From Atherix ibis (Eukaryota > Arthropoda > Insecta > Diptera > Athericidae), in NCBI GenBank assembly GCA_958298945.1, contig OY282606.1:54077920-54141919 (forward strand): a DNA stretch of 64,000 bases. Direction: 5' to 3'. The stretch's first letter is position 1. Every line of letters starts with the position of its first letter. The notes beneath the pieces are model-generated. The model searched no databases. It was not told the DNA's origin and saw nothing but the letters and a program-made list of their open reading frames with translations. Both the position numbers and the translations under genes were made by a program. Shown here piece after piece: positions 10,398-24,500 of this stretch.

Positions 10398-13300
10398 GTA
10401 TGGATGAATTTTTTCAATTTTTTTTAAATCATTAGAAATATAGAAAAATTAAAAAATATAGAAATTAGTCATTTATTTCGCCTTAAAAATGTTTAGTTTA
10501 TAAAAGCTTATCGGCTTTTCTTTTTGTTATCAAAATATTCGATAAGATTACAAAATGTACATATCCGTGCACTTGTGAAATATTCATTATTTGTAAATGT
10601 TTATAATTGCTATATAAGTATGTGTACGCACACCTGTTTGCACATACCTTTAATTATTTTTTCAATATACAATCTATTTCTACGAGTCGTTTACTGATTA
10701 TTGGGAATAATCTATTTGAAAAATATAGACTGATTACCAGTGTATTTAAATTATTTATATATATATTTTGTATATATATATATTGTATATATATATATAC
10801 AATATATTTATAATTTAAATTTAGAGAAAATATTCTAAATTTATTACAAAATAGTCAACTTTTGGAAAATATTTTTCAATAATCTCAATTACATAAGAAA
10901 TAAATAATATTTAATGAAGAAATTATAGGTCAAATTATTTTATTTTTTTTTTGAAATTTTTTCCATCTACACAACTTATTGTGTATATACTCGTATATTG
11001 TAGGTATGTAATTCTGAATATACATAAATCCATTTAAAAAAGATAATACATAAATAAATATGTTTCAAAATAAATAGGGCAGCAAATGAGTAATTTTTCT
11101 TATCTGAATTCCGTATTTTATCTTTTAATTTTGACTCTTTTTGGAGAATATGGATAAGGCAATATGATAGTGAATTTTAAATTAAAATACCATATAACAT
11201 TTATATGACAGAAGTATTTGTTTTTCTGCATATTTTTTTTCTTTGATGTAATGTTTTTAATTATTTATATCTTTACAGATGATCCAAATAATAGAAATGC
11301 ACCATCAGAACCACCAGCACAAGATCCTGCTGGCTATGGATACGTTATAACCCCGGCACGATTAGCAACGATAAGAAATAATTTCTTTTATTGGTTTTTT
11401 GACAAAGACAGTACTGGAGGCAATGGAGACTACCAGAAAGACATTCATGCGTCAATGCCACAAGTTCATAAGAATTTTAACTACCAACTTCCATTTTTTG
11501 GATTTCGATACAATTATACAAGGGTGTGATATTTTTTATTTACTTTGATTTTATGACCACACCCTAACTCAATGAAGTTGATTATTCAAACATTTTTTTT
11601 TATTAGCTCTCTTTAAATGGGTATTTGGAATTTTCTGATCCACCGAAGCACTATACTTATCCACTTGTATTTCCGGTGAAAGATTGGCCAAAAGTTAACG
11701 ATCCGGCATTCATTGGTATTTTCTTTTCCAAATGTCGTATTGGTAAAAAATACGATCATGAAGTGGACAAACGAGAACCAGGTGTATATTTCAGGTGTGT
11801 ATAATATCAGCATATATTTATTTACTAATATTTCAGTGATTATGTATATGTTATCGATTCTATAAAATTTATTTATTCATAAGTATTTATATTTTTTAAA
11901 GTTTCCTTTAAAATGGATCGACAAAATATTCCTCATTTTTCATTATTATTCAAACTTTGTTTACAAATGAATTTTAGACTAATTATTATTTTTTAAACGG
12001 GGTTTTTTTTTAACTGAAGCATTATGTAACCATACAAATATTATTTGATTTTTTTACTAAAAAAGAAATTAATTTTAGAAATACTCATCTTGTAACGTCC
12101 AGATTCCTTTCACAATTTCCCTTTTCGGTAGACTCAGTCATTTGATTTGCCAATCTGGCACTTGTGCATTTTCTTAGACTGTATAGTGAACATGTTCTAA
12201 TGTATGTGTATATTCTAACAACATCTTTTTCAACATAATGTAAATTTTTTTAAATAAATTTATGCTTATAGAATGTTTTTATAGTTATTAAGTGGGTAGA
12301 TCTCTTTGAATAACTCTTCAACTTTTAAATGCGATTCCAAAAATGGTAAGAATATTGGTACAGCTATAATAAGAAGATTTTATTTTATGAACATTCAGAA
12401 AATGAATAGTTAATATAATACGATGATCGTCTTTGATGAGAAGATATAAAAGTTAGTCATATATTTGAAGAAAAAAATAAAAATCAATAAGCTGGTGTGA
12501 GTTTTTAATACTTAAATTCTTATGATATCATATTTTATTTATATATATAAATATGACTGATAAATAGAATTTGTTTGATGTATTAATAATATCAAATTGA
12601 ATTAAATTTTTTTTATTTGTATAAATTTAGTAAATACGATTAAATATCAAGTTATCTAAACTTGATTAGATAAAGCCTTTTTTATATTTATAAAAAAAAA
12701 CACAATTTGGATTACTAATTTATGTCTCTATAATAGTAAAATTATTTTTTCTAAAGTGAAATATCTAAGATGATTAAAAAGTTTCAATTAAAATACTATA
12801 TTGTAAATCAAAATATTTTATTCATTAACCATTGTTGAAATTTTAAATAATTTTTTTTTGTACTTTTTAAAATTAAGATCATTTAGATTGATTAATCAAA
12901 TGAAGGATTTTAATTTTATGTATCTTAAATATGATATACTTAAAAATAGTTAAAAAAACACTTAATTTTTTTATAGCCTTACTAATACTTTGGACTTTTT
13001 TGATTATAAAAATAATTCTTAGGCCGAATAAATCTATCCACTTACAGACCTGTTATATTACTTTCAATTTTAGAAAAAATCGCCTAATAACTATTTCCTT
13101 AAAATACAATATTCTATTGGATCCATGATACCATCAATAATAATTTTAATCATTTACCAGTGTTATCGTATTGTCGATTTCATTACATTCTCCCTTGAGT
13201 GGAAATAATATTGTTAAGGTGTGCTTTTTATATAATACATCCATTTGACTATAACTGGGAAACGGGCTTACTATCGAGGCTCAGTACAAAGTCCTATCCC

Positions 13301-16300
13301 TCAGTACAAAGTCCTATCTATAGCGAGGTCAGTTCCAAATCATAAAAAATTATTGCCGGTGTTCCTCAAGGCAGCATTCTTTCTCTTACCTTAAATAATA
13401 TTTTCACTTTTGATATTATTGCATTGAATAATATGCTTACCGCTACATATACTAATTAAAATGCTATCCTTTTATTCCATAAAAATCGTAACATTGCATT
13501 CTAATCGCTTAACAGAGTTTCTCTTCGATGTTAAAGTAAATTTTTGAGCCATAATGGTAGAGCAATACTAGGAAATACATAAGTACGATATAAAGAGCTG
13601 TACATAGATAAACAAATTGGAAACCATAGAGGAAACTGAAAAGTTTTGACCACAATAGACGTTATTGATAAATAATAAATTCTTAATACCTATATAATAC
13701 AGTATTAAAACCCATATTAAGAACTTGACTCTAAAAATTACAGAAAACTTTTAATTCGTTAATGCCTCTTACTTTCTTCTTAACGGTACGAGTATTATAC
13801 ACTGTCATGGGCGGACAATAATAATTATTATTAATAATTTTCTGAGAAATGCAATATAAGATTATAGCTAATAATAATTATTATAGACTAAATAGATATA
13901 TGTAACTATCGATTTAATAATCTCTTTATATTTATAGTAAAAATTCTATATGAATGATTGTTTTAGAAATAACAAAATTCACAATACTTTATTTAATATA
14001 TATTTGCTTATGTGTATATATTAGCTACAATTTTTAATTTTTTTTTTGGAGTTTCTAAACATACTAATATGTTTTAGAGAAAATATTAAGTTTATAATAT
14101 TTAAATTTACCTTTTTTCCCTATTTTAATATGTTTCATTTAAAAATTCATTTTATAGATTAGAACGTGATTTAATGACTCGTACAGATCGCTTTGGTGTT
14201 GAGGTGCGAGAACGTGTCCAATGGGATATTCGAGAAGGTGTGGTAGGCGCTGATACATTCATACCTAAACATGTCATTATCGCCACATGGAAAAATATGT
14301 CTTTTGCTGGAGGAATTGATAATTCACTTTATACGGTAAGTGATATTTACTATATACAATATTACTCAAATATTAAGCACACATATACAATATTTGTTGT
14401 GTATTAAATATCTATGTAAAATTTGAAAATGTTGCCTTGAATTGTTATTATTATTTTGTGAAAAAAATTTGCATTTTCCAAAGAAATAATTGATTAATTT
14501 CAAATTATCTAATTTTACTACTTATCTAAAAGGATGTAGATTTCGGAACATTGGTACCTTTTAACAAATGTTCTTATCATGTTTTTATCTTCGTTTAGTA
14601 GATACACATAATCGGTAATGCTGCAGCTATTCTACTGCTTATTTTCGTATAGTTTTGAAATTAAATAGTTATTTAGTTTTATCACTTTTCTTATACTTAA
14701 AATAATGTAATGTTTTTTAAATTAATTATCATCATATCAAATAATACAAAATTTGATCAGCTTTAAAAAGTTGTTGGAAATGCTTTTTCAATCTGTGGTA
14801 CATGAATGTGAATTTAGGCTTAGTACCTACACATAAGTTGATCTATTTTAAAAAGTTGTTGGAAATGCTTTTAAAACAAATAATAAACTTTGGTGAAGTT
14901 CTTAATGTTGAGATGTTGGGTCATTACATTCCTATTCAAGGACTTATGTAGAGGTCAGAAGAAATGCCTTACGCTTCTAGAAAGCCATCTCTGCAATATA
15001 AATTTCGTATCAATTTTTGAATGGGTGTCGTGAGAAAAAATTTATTGGACTCTTTCGACTGCCGCCATCAATTAATGGAAATAATAAGTTAGATATTGAT
15101 ATTAAGATGTTATGGAAGACAGATAATTAGAAAAACTTGATTACCTGCATGATGAAGCTGCAGACCATTATGAACCTCAGGCGAATCAATTAAAATAATT
15201 TTCTAAATTATGAATGTAGATTTATTTTTGTGGGGTACAAGTATGAGGGGATGAGAATTTTAGCACAAATACCAATCAATGGATCATATTTTGAATGATG
15301 CATTAAATTTTTCAAATAAATTAAAGTAGTTTTACATTAGAGTAATTTAATGTAATCTGTTATAACTAGCTTAACGTAAATTGAAATATTTTTAAAAATG
15401 AGATGATACTTTTGTACTAATAATTTAAAGTATTTAATAAATTGTATTGAAAATATAAAATTTAATTTTTTTGATGCTACAATTTCTTTCGTTAGATTAT
15501 AAGTCACGAAAATATTTCTGCAAACTATATCCTTAAGAGATAGGATTTGTTGAATATTTTTATTCCAGCGATTTTAAAAGATTATTTAAGTGCGTTCATA
15601 TAAAAAATATTAACATATGTTATTACTAAGATTTGAAACCATGTTGATTTAAAAATAAACTTGTAAATGTTAAATAATGCAAAATTTTTAACGGTTATGG
15701 TTTATGATTTTATATAATCTATTTATAAATAAGTCGAAAAAGTTTATGGCGTTTTTCAATAGGTGGAGTTAAAGGCAAATAACTCAGTAACCATTAGTCG
15801 TATTGCAATAATATTAGACGCACGTTAAAAGGCCATACTTAAACCTTTGTTTATTGAAATCGTTGTAGTGTATCGAAAGTTATTCATGTTCAAAAATGGG
15901 TCAGAATAAAGAGAAAATTCGCTATTTTTGCAATACCACTTCGATAAAGCTACATGTCATCTTAGGCATGTGCCATTTATGGTGAAGGTGCTGTATTATA
16001 ATTAGCAGCACGCAAATGGCTCACTCATTTTCATTCTAAAATTTCGATGTCAATGATGAGCTCAGTTCTGGTCAGCCAATTATTGGAAAATGTGATGAAA
16101 TTCTTGAAAAAATTGAGCAAGACCAACATATCAGCAGTCATAACATAGCTTATAAATGAAACATTCATCATCAAACCGTTTTAAACTATTTGCAAAAAGC
16201 GGGATTTAAAAAGAAACTCAATGTTTGGGCGTCTCATGAATTATGTGTAAGTGTGGAAAACAAGATGGATCGACTTAATATCTGCCGGAATTGATCGATT

Positions 16301-19300
16301 GGAAAGGTGTCGACACACATCTTTGATGACTCGCTAAAAATTTACATAACTTACCTGAGAAGATTTGATATATCTATCGTATAGTCCAGACATAGCACTC
16401 TCAGACTACCATTTGTTTCGATATCTGCAAAACTATCTTAATGGAACATAGCTGGATTTAAGAGAGGCCTGTGAAAACCACTTGATTCAGTTTTTCAACC
16501 AGAAACCACAGACATTCTATACTGACGGAATCATGGCTCTGCCTCAGAGAATATTTGGTTTAAATAAATTGATTTAAACACTTTCATTTAAGAGTCTCTA
16601 TTTTACTCATAAAAATTTTTGTCGACTAACCAATATATAAAATTATAGTTCATTACCCTTTAAAGTTTTATATTATTTAACATTTACGAGTTTAACTTTT
16701 AAAATAATATTTATTAAGAGTTGAATTGAGGTATACGAGTATCATTAAAGCAAACTTTTCCATAAGTTAGGAATACTAATGAGATTTGAAAAGATATTTC
16801 ATTAAAATGGCTTAGAATTAAATAACGAATAATTGTGTGTACACATATTTATCGCCTTAATACTATTCACAAGTAATAAATTTAATAAACATAAATTTTT
16901 TAGTAATTAAAATCGTAAATAAATTATGAAGAATTTTGATTATACAGACTAAAAATTATAACAATTTTATATATGCAACTGTTTTATTTCAATAAATTAA
17001 ATATTCGATTTTTATTATTTTTAAAAGTGCATGTATTATTTAGTTAATATTTTTAGCTATGTTTGAAATGGGCGATATATTAAATTACAATTTTAGACTC
17101 TACTGTATTATGAATAGATGGAAAAATGCAATATTTTTACATATAAAATATACTCCAAAATTAATTCCACTACACATTAATTTAATTCGGTTGAACAGAA
17201 AACATATGCAGTCAGTCGGATAAACGTATTCTTGCATTTTAATAAATGTTCATAAAAATATCGTTTCCTCGAGTGTATGGATTGTATGCCAGTAGAACTC
17301 TCCTAGTATTTGTATGATTGTGGATAAGAAATCCAGTCAGAATATCAAAATATGCTGTTGATTTTCTATCACCATATGATGTTGAGAAGTCATGTAGCAA
17401 AAGCTGAAAATTTATCGCTTTCCTATCGATTTGAAATATAGCTCTAATCTAATGACAAATGGCTGAAACTTTTTTCGTACGTGTATATTATCGAGGACAC
17501 CATACTGAAACCGATAACGATAATAAATACGTATGTACGTATGTATCTGTGGACTTAACTTTTTCGAAGAGCATAAAATCTTATTATGAGATGGCTAAGG
17601 ATGAGAGTTATTGTAGGGAACTTAGTATAAATTCATAAAAATTTGGGCAAAAGTTACAAGGGCGGAGAAAGCTAATCGATAGAAATATTATTGTTTAGAA
17701 GTGATACATGAAAGAGGAAAATATTATTTGTCGTTAGAGATTGTTTATTGGTTGTTGGATTTTTGAATAATATTATTATTTTTTTTCGTTATGATTCATA
17801 TAGACAAATTCCTTCCAAATGGTTTTGGCTACCGATGAAGTGTACACATATGCGATTTTCAATTATGCCATAATCAAATGGTCCTCACATACAGAAGCTG
17901 GTGGAGATACAACGCTCGGTGAGGGTGGCATCCCAGCTTATGTAAGATGAAAATATTGTATATACGAATTTACACCATAGAATGGTAATTGATAGCGAAA
18001 AATGTTTATTCTTATTTCAGATTGGATTTAATGGTGGAAATGGAACACAATCGTATGAATATAAACCGTACAGTCAGGCGTCAGTATTACGCGATTTAAC
18101 TGGAAGAGGATGGGCTAATGGTTTTCCAGGAAGACATATTTTCCGAATTGATGAGAAAATAATGCTGGGAACATGTAATAAAGATATCGGTTAGTTAGAT
18201 TTGATAATAAAATTTTTGGGTTTATGCAAAGGATATATTTTCATTTCCTATATGGTTGCAGATGCATCCCAATTGCCATTGGTTTTCGCTCCGGAATCAG
18301 GAAATATGTTGGGCGGAACAGTTGTTAACATAACAGGTCCGTGCTTCGATAAAAATGATCGTGTGCTTTGCCACTTCGATACTGAGGACGTCGTTGGACA
18401 TGTTATTGATAGAAATCGGGCAATGTGCGTGCAGCCATTCTTGAAAGCACAAGGATATATTCGATTCGAAATATCTATTGGAAATGAACGATTCAAATGG
18501 CGTGGAAAATATTTCGTTGGTAATTTGGTTTTACACTCAATTCATTCCTAAATACGCATTACGGCGGTTTCGTACTCATGCAATTATTGACTATTTGAAT
18601 TTTATTTGTAGAAACTCCTGCATTAGCTACTGAATATGTATTCTTTGATACTAGTGATGTTTTTACGAAAAATCCTGCCGAAATAAAAATTTCTTGGAGC
18701 CAATTCAATTTAACAGCTAATGCAAACGCCAACGTTCGAATATCTTTGTGGGGCTACAGAGAAAGCACAATCAAGTAAAGTATTATATATTAATAAACAT
18801 GACTAATTTGAGCATATATGTTTATGTATTCTAAATATATTATTAAAAAAATTTCGCTCATAGACCACAATTGGAATATATTGACATGATTGAAAATGGT
18901 ATTGCTAATTCAGGACTTTATACAATAGCACCCGGAAATTATCGTACCAGAGATAATTGGCGGAACAATGATATGCAATTTGGATTTTTACAGATAAATC
19001 TAACAAATCCTGAAGATTATTCTGGACTAAAAATAAGCCCGTAAGTTATTTGTTATTTATAATCAATTAAAAAAACTTTCGTAAATCTAACAGATAATAT
19101 ATTTTTTTCTTATTTTATTGGTGTCAATTGACTAAATTTGAAAGATTTATAAGCTTTGTTAGAATTATAAATATTTTGGAAGTTTGTAACAATTTAAATT
19201 CCCTTAAAGCATTTACAAAAGTTATTTAAAACAAATTAAAGTTATTTTGATGATTTTATCAGTTAGTCTTTTATCAGGAATTTATGTTTTATATTATCCA

Positions 19301-22300
19301 AAAGTTTTGTCTTATGACAATTGTAGAAGTTTGTATAAATTTCAGCTATTATATTATAGTCACAATATTATAAAGCTTAATATGATTTGAATGGTTCGAT
19401 CAGATAAATATATTTTATCAGTGTGACCTTTTTGTTGTAGTTTATTTATGGTAGTAGTACCAATTATTTGAAATAATAGTCAAAACTTTAGCATTTTTTT
19501 TCATATGTTTTTTAATATCAAAGTTTGGTATTTTACTTGTAATAAAAAAAAATTGACTCACATTTAATTTAACATAGAAAATACTGGTAACTCTGTATTT
19601 ACACATATACCTACTAACTTATATATAATGTTTATAAATATTCTATAAAAAATTTAGTACAATTTACAATAGATAAATCTTTTACTGTTTGTTTAAATAA
19701 TCAAACTTTATTTATTTTTTCTTTGTATAATTTCAGTATTCTTTGGTCACGTCCAATTCCACTAGGTTGGTACTTTGGGCCTCAGTGGGAACGTATACAT
19801 GGTAAAAATTGGCCAAGAGCTCTTTGTGAAAATTGGTTTAGAACTGATCGATTTTTAAGGTATTCGTTTTGATATTGGAAATAAAATTTATTATCTATAA
19901 AATATTTGTTTGTATTGTAGAAATTTTGCTGCTGAAATTCCATTATGCCCATGTACTTTGGAACATGCAGTTTTAGATAAAGGTCGTTTCTTACCAGATT
20001 TAGAATGTGACAAAGATTATTCTTCAAAATGCTTATACCACGACGGTGCAATGCATTGTGTTCGAAGCGGCCAGCCTAGGTAAGTAACGAAAACGTGTAG
20101 AAAATATTTGCTAAATAAATAATGGCAAATAAAATTGTTTTAATAGTCATCAAGGATCAGAGCAACAATGTTGTTACGATCGTTATGGTTATCTGATGAT
20201 GTCGTATGATCAGAAATGGGGATCCCGACCACGCCGAACACACAATATTGGCCAAATGCCATGGAATGAAGCCGGTAAAGTACCCACACTATCAACATGG
20301 TTTCATGATATTCGACCATTCTATTCGTGCTGTATGTGGCAAGATGAACAAGATGTTGGATGCGAAACTATGCGTTTTGAAAGGCGACCGTCACAAGATT
20401 GTGTTGCATATCAGGCACCTGGAGTAGCTGCTGTTTTTGGTGACCCACATTTTGTTACTTTCGATAATTTGCATTACACATTCAATGGAATGGGAGAATT
20501 TGTTCTCGCAAAGGGAAACGATGGTCAAGAAAAATTCGAAGTTCAAGGCCGATTTGAAAAAGTTCATAAAAATATTTATGGAGAAGTAGCCGCTACGCAT
20601 TTGACTTCAGTAGCAACGCGGGGCAATACATCAACAATAATTGAAGTTCGATTGAGACCACCTCATGCCCAATGGCGATACCGTCTAGACGTGTTCGCTG
20701 ATGGTCGACGAATCTATTTCGATCGCCCCAGCTTAAAATTTCAATATTTCCACGGTGTTACCGTATATACTCCGACAACCATTCTAAATCAGTCTGAAGT
20801 TATTATTATGTACTCGTCTGGAGTTGGTGTTGAAGTTGTTGAAAATGAAGGTTTTATGACAGCCAGAGTATATGCGCCGTGGTCTTATATTGTAAGTACA
20901 GAAAAATTTGAACGAATAACAATATAAATATTTAACTCTTTCATACAATAAAATTAATTATAGAATAAGACGTCTGGACTTTTTGGTAAATGGAGTTTCG
21001 ATATGCAAGATGATTTCTTATTACCGGATGGGCGATCTGTCAGCATAAATTTGAATAGTTTCGACTCTATGCATAACGACTTTGCAAAATACTGTAATAA
21101 TTTGAAACTGTTTAGATTTCTTAGATAGCCTGCATTAATATATTTAAAATTTTGTATATGTAGGGATGCTTTCCGATCGAGAATTACCAGGGGTTGGAGC
21201 AGCATTATTTACGAGAGAATTTGGCCGTACAGCTAGTTATTTTTCGAACATATCGTTTGTACCCAATTTTAAAAAAGAACCGAAGGACTTTTTGCCACCG
21301 AATCGTACTCAAGACATAGAAAGAGCAACTGAATTGTGTGGCGAAAGCTATCAGTGCCGTTTCGATTATGGAATGTCACTTGATCGCGATATGGCCCATT
21401 TTACTAAAAACTATTTTGACAGTGCAGTTAATATAAAAACTATAACTGAAAAGTATTAAGGATAATTAGAAAATTTTTAGAATAAATATTTCGAATATTT
21501 ATTAATATATTTAAAATTTTTAAAGGCGTGTTGTTTCTTGCGGCGTATTGGAGACACCACGATTTGGCAGAAAAATGAGCTTTAAATTTACTCCTGGTTC
21601 CAAGGTAACCTTCGATTGTAACGAAGGATTTGTTTTAATGGGTGATCATCGTCGTGTTTGCTCAAATGATGGTAGATGGTCTTTAGGAGAGGGATATACT
21701 GAGTGCTTACGTAAGTATTTTTGTTATTTTATAAAGTCATAATTGAAGACAAATAACATATAAATTTAGCTGAAATCAAGTTCTTATATAGTGAAAATCC
21801 CAGAATAAGAATAATTCGGTCAAATAACAATTATTGTTCTATAAAAATAGAAAATATTAACTGTCCACTATTGGGCGTATATTATGTATGTAAATATTAT
21901 TTTTCTTGTTTATAACAGGCGAAGTTTACTATACACAACGTATGGCATGGTTAGCCACAGGCATTATTATAGCGGTTATTGTACCAATTATGATGTGCAT
22001 TGTATGTGGAGTATATTGTTATCGTAAAAAAGCTAAAGAACATGAGCCCAATTGGAAAATGTCCCTACCACGTTCCAGATCAGGATCCCGAGCGTCACTG
22101 CGTCATATGAATAGCGATGCCAGTGAAAACCAGGATACATTGCCGAAAAGTAGGTCTTATGAGAAAGTTTATCGCACAAACGAACCGCTTGAAGGAAAAC
22201 CGAATATTGAATTTCCAGAAAAGAAATGGGACCTAGAAGATGAGGATATCACATCATCAGAAGGAAGTGAGTTTAAAGATTCAAAAATCGCACGGGATAT

Positions 22301-22649
22301 TGAATACATTAATAAAACAGGTGAACGGCCCCGTCAGACTGGTCGAAGGTCTCTACGCAACTCCCAGGGTGGTACCAATCCAATTGAAGAAGAGGCTCCA
22401 GCCTATCAGTTACAGCATTTGGATGCATTGCGCCCCCATCAATACAGCCCCACCTTTAGTGGTATCGATCGCAATAGTGGCAGTAGTGCTGGAAATACGG
22501 CTACACGAAGCCCAATTGGTGGCGTGCCAGTTTTTCCAACAGTAAATTCGGGATTCTATAATCAGGGACCTGCATCACCAGCATCAACCTTACGACAAGA
22601 TGTTGGATTACCATCAAATCTTTCAAATACCAAATCAACAGATGTTTAA
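9974..22649 (+). CDS. mesh: Mesh, smooth septate junction transmembrane protein (long isoform, 16 exons)
   Basis: Exons: 9974-10397, 11279-11523, 11607-11794, 14158-14335, 17804-17941, 18021-18189, 18262-18519, 18612-18774, 18864-19040, 19737-19859, 19921-20079, 20147-20891, 20964-21093, 21164-21452, 21526-21710, 21919-22649. Every junction is GT-AG and phase-compatible; the total is 4302 nt, 1433 residues plus stop. Domain order: signal peptide (1-20), acidic low-complexity N-terminus, NIDO (about 240-445), IPT-like (449-533), cysteine-rich AMOP (about 650-810), vWD starting at VFGDPHF (about 835-1030), Sushi/CCP (about 1130-1190), transmembrane helix (about 1199-1222), cytoplasmic tail. This order is diagnostic of insect Mesh, which in Drosophila organises smooth septate junctions of midgut and Malpighian tubules with Ssk and Tsp2A. 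The start has a dipteran-type CAAAATG context. Exon boundaries were derived by hand; transcript data are absent. Confidence 0.93.
10759..10810. repeat. TA-rich microsatellite in mesh intron 1
   Basis: Interrupted TATA runs in the 881-bp first intron. Confidence 0.8.
11279..18189 (+). CDS. mesh: mesh exons 2-6: NIDO domain region
   Basis: Exons 11279-11523, 11607-11794, 14158-14335, 17804-17941 and 18021-18189 encode residues about 142-447. Visible motifs include [35 protein letters not shown] and [14 protein letters not shown], typical of the extracellular NIDO domain shared by nidogen, Mesh and mucin-4. The introns at 11795-14157 and 14336-17803 are expanded by transposon fossils (a jockey-like RT piece and a mariner). 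Confidence 0.9.
12990..13800 (+). mobile_element. Jockey-like non-LTR retrotransposon fossil in mesh intron 3
   Basis: About 13020-13085 reads [10 protein letters not shown] then, in another frame, [14 protein letters not shown], the RT motif following the PGK.P...SYRPISLLP consensus. About 13355-13480 reads [20 protein letters not shown] and TATYTN.NAIL, where the catalytic YADD is destroyed. A 19-bp motif is tandemly repeated at about 13283-13319. Heavily decayed. Confidence 0.65.
14755..14875. repeat. Short direct repeat in mesh intron 4
   Basis: The motif TTTAAAAAGTTGTTGGAAAT occurs twice, about 85 bp apart (near 14762 and 14847), inside the 3.5-kb intron 14336-17803. The following 14.9-15.2 kb is less AT-rich and may be transposon-derived, but no family was recognised. 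Confidence 0.5.
15731..16632 (+). mobile_element. Mariner fossil in mesh intron 4
   Basis: The ends AAGTCGAAAAAGTT and AATTTTTGTCGACT are inverted. Inside, fragmented frames read [64 protein letters not shown] and [20 protein letters not shown], all mellifera-type mariner motifs in order. The catalytic middle (QDNA region) is deleted and stops abound. Confidence 0.78.
18262..19040 (+). CDS. mesh: mesh exons 7-9: IPT-like domain and linker
   Basis: Exons 18262-18519, 18612-18774 and 18864-19040 encode residues about 448-647. The first carries [16 protein letters not shown] and NITGPCF, an IPT/TIG-like immunoglobulin fold start. The next two contain [20 protein letters not shown] and the [17 protein letters not shown] segment. 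The extracellular location follows from the flanking domains. The IPT assignment rests on motif similarity only. Confidence 0.88.
19737..20891 (+). CDS. mesh: mesh exons 10-12: AMOP and start of vWD domain
   Basis: Exons 19737-19859, 19921-20079 and 20147-20891 encode residues about 647-989. The AMOP domain shows closely spaced cysteines ([42 protein letters not shown]). It runs directly into a von Willebrand D domain beginning [20 protein letters not shown]. In Drosophila Mesh the AMOP region is linked to proteolytic processing of the precursor; that is family knowledge, not visible here. Confidence 0.92.
20964..21710 (+). CDS. mesh: mesh exons 13-15: end of vWD and Sushi/CCP domain
   Basis: Exons 20964-21093, 21164-21452 and 21526-21710 encode residues about 990-1190. 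The first has [19 protein letters not shown], the C-terminal part of a vWD domain. The last is one Sushi module: [33 protein letters not shown] and TEC give the four-cysteine pattern plus the conserved tryptophan. Exon 15 ends in phase 1 (C|GTAAGT), which fits both alternative last exons. Confidence 0.9.
21919..22649 (+). CDS. mesh: mesh exon 16: transmembrane helix and long cytoplasmic tail
   Basis: The exon starts in phase 1 (C|GC, Arg). It encodes a single hydrophobic helix ([20 protein letters not shown], then GVYCYRKK stop-transfer) and a Ser/Arg-rich cytoplasmic tail of about 210 residues ending NTKSTDV. The last four residues, STDV, match a class I PDZ ligand pattern (S/T-X-V); this is an inference from the motif. 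A poly(A) signal candidate lies at 22944-22949. Confidence 0.9.
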
Positions 22650-24500
22650 TTCTGAACGATCGAAATTTTGTTTTTTCTTTTTTACATAATTAATTTTAGC
22701 ATAACTACTGACCATGTGCTGTTTTGTTTAATTTTAATTTTAATTGATTTATAGCCAAACAGATTTATGTTTACTTTTAACGAACGATCGTTACTGTACT
22801 AACATACATATGTATAATGGTCTAACATTTTAACTTACGAGCACTACAATTGAAAACACATACGCGCATACATATATTCAACTATTATGTATAACAAATA
22901 GAACAGCCATGACTTTTAAATCATATCAAACTTTTTTTTTAAAAATAAATTATAATGCGGAGTTATAAAAACATAAGCTATTTTCTAATAAAATTTGTTT
23001 TTACAACATATACAAAATTTTTCAAGATTTTTTTCATTCTGTTGATATTATATTATAATATTGATAGTCCTTTTTTGCTAATAGATATAAATATTGTATA
23101 TAATTAATTGTTATCATAATTTAATTACAGCTCTTAATTAATAATAATGCCTGTGCGTCTCCATGTTGTACTAACTAGTATGTATTAGCTAATAATCAAA
23201 GTTCTTCAATTTCTATTACTGTAATTAAATATTAGGGTGAAGATTATGTTATATTATGATTATACTCATATTATATTATATTATCTGAGTTATATATTTA
23301 ATTGTAATAATATAGATTTCGGTCCCAGTCTTATTTATTTTATAAATATGAACGCATACAATATTTACTCGCATAGTTGGCGGAAGAATAATAAACGAAT
23401 ACTGGTGTCATAATTTATATAGCATCAGAAAAATTACAAATATAGTCAGTTAAAGATATACATATCCTTTTGCTGATTGAATCATGCGAACATTTAATTG
23501 AACAATATTGAAATAAAATTTTATCTATTACATAGGAAAAGATTGATAAATTTCAGTAAAAGTACCATTTGGTTAACAACTTTACATAAAATTTAGATAG
23601 AATCCCCCTCTCTATCGTCATGTAAATCTATTGAATCTTAAAAATTCTATACATAAGTACTGTGATGGGTTGAGTACGATTATACATACTCGTATATGTA
23701 TCTATATCATACATAAAAAATTGTGTATGAGACCATATACCGTGTGTGCAAACATGATATTCATATATGAATACAACAATGTAGATATTCTGAAATATGA
23801 AATAAGAAGCAATTCATCCCTTTAATTTTGTCATATTATATTTGGCAAGAAAAAATGAAGTGACAGCTTTAAAAACATTGACTGACATTTTAGTACATAA
23901 TATTATATGTATAAATTATGTATTAAAATTTTCTGTTGTTGATGTACATATGTACATTCAAAAATATATGTAGTATTTTTTATATTTTACGTGAAAAATG
24001 TATATTATTAAGTTATTGTTCTTGTTTTTACAATTGAGAGAAAATATATTTTTTTCTTGAATAAAAATGCCAAATTTTTCCATATACGACTTCTTTAGCG
24101 TGAATAATTTTATATTAAATCAAAATTTCTATAGGAAACTATATGTTATATTGACATTTTTCGATTAAAATTTTTTTTTCCTTTTGAATTTTTATCAAAA
24201 TTTAAAATACGTAGTAATATGATCAATATTAGCTGATAAATATAATTCCTTTCTGGAGATATGTTAATAATATGCTCTTAAATAGATTTTTATTTTATTC
24301 TTTCAAATTTGAAATATTTAAAAAAATTTTATTCTTTAAAGTGAAAATAATTTTGTTTTGTTTTTAATAATTAAATATCTAGGAAGTATACTTATTATAT
24401 TTTTTTATACGGGCAACCATTAAAAAAATGTGTAAACGGTAGGAACGTTTAAATAGTAATAGTATTGTAATTAAGGTTGTATTAAAGAAAAATCAATTAT
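22650..24500. other. mesh 3' UTR and AT-rich intron DNA
   Basis: Follows the exon 16 stop. AATAAA candidates include 22944-22949. Beyond that no gene is visible; the stretch is also intronic for the isoform using the 27.6-kb exon. Confidence 0.5.

Noticed and set aside
10398..10435. Extending mesh exon 1 to the in-frame stop at 10435 as a separate 153-residue protein
   Set aside because: The GTATGG donor at 10398 joins exon 2 in the correct phase and the rest of Mesh follows.
20206..20427. Second plus-strand frame within mesh exon 12
   Set aside because: It overlaps the AMOP/vWD frame and lacks any domain signature.
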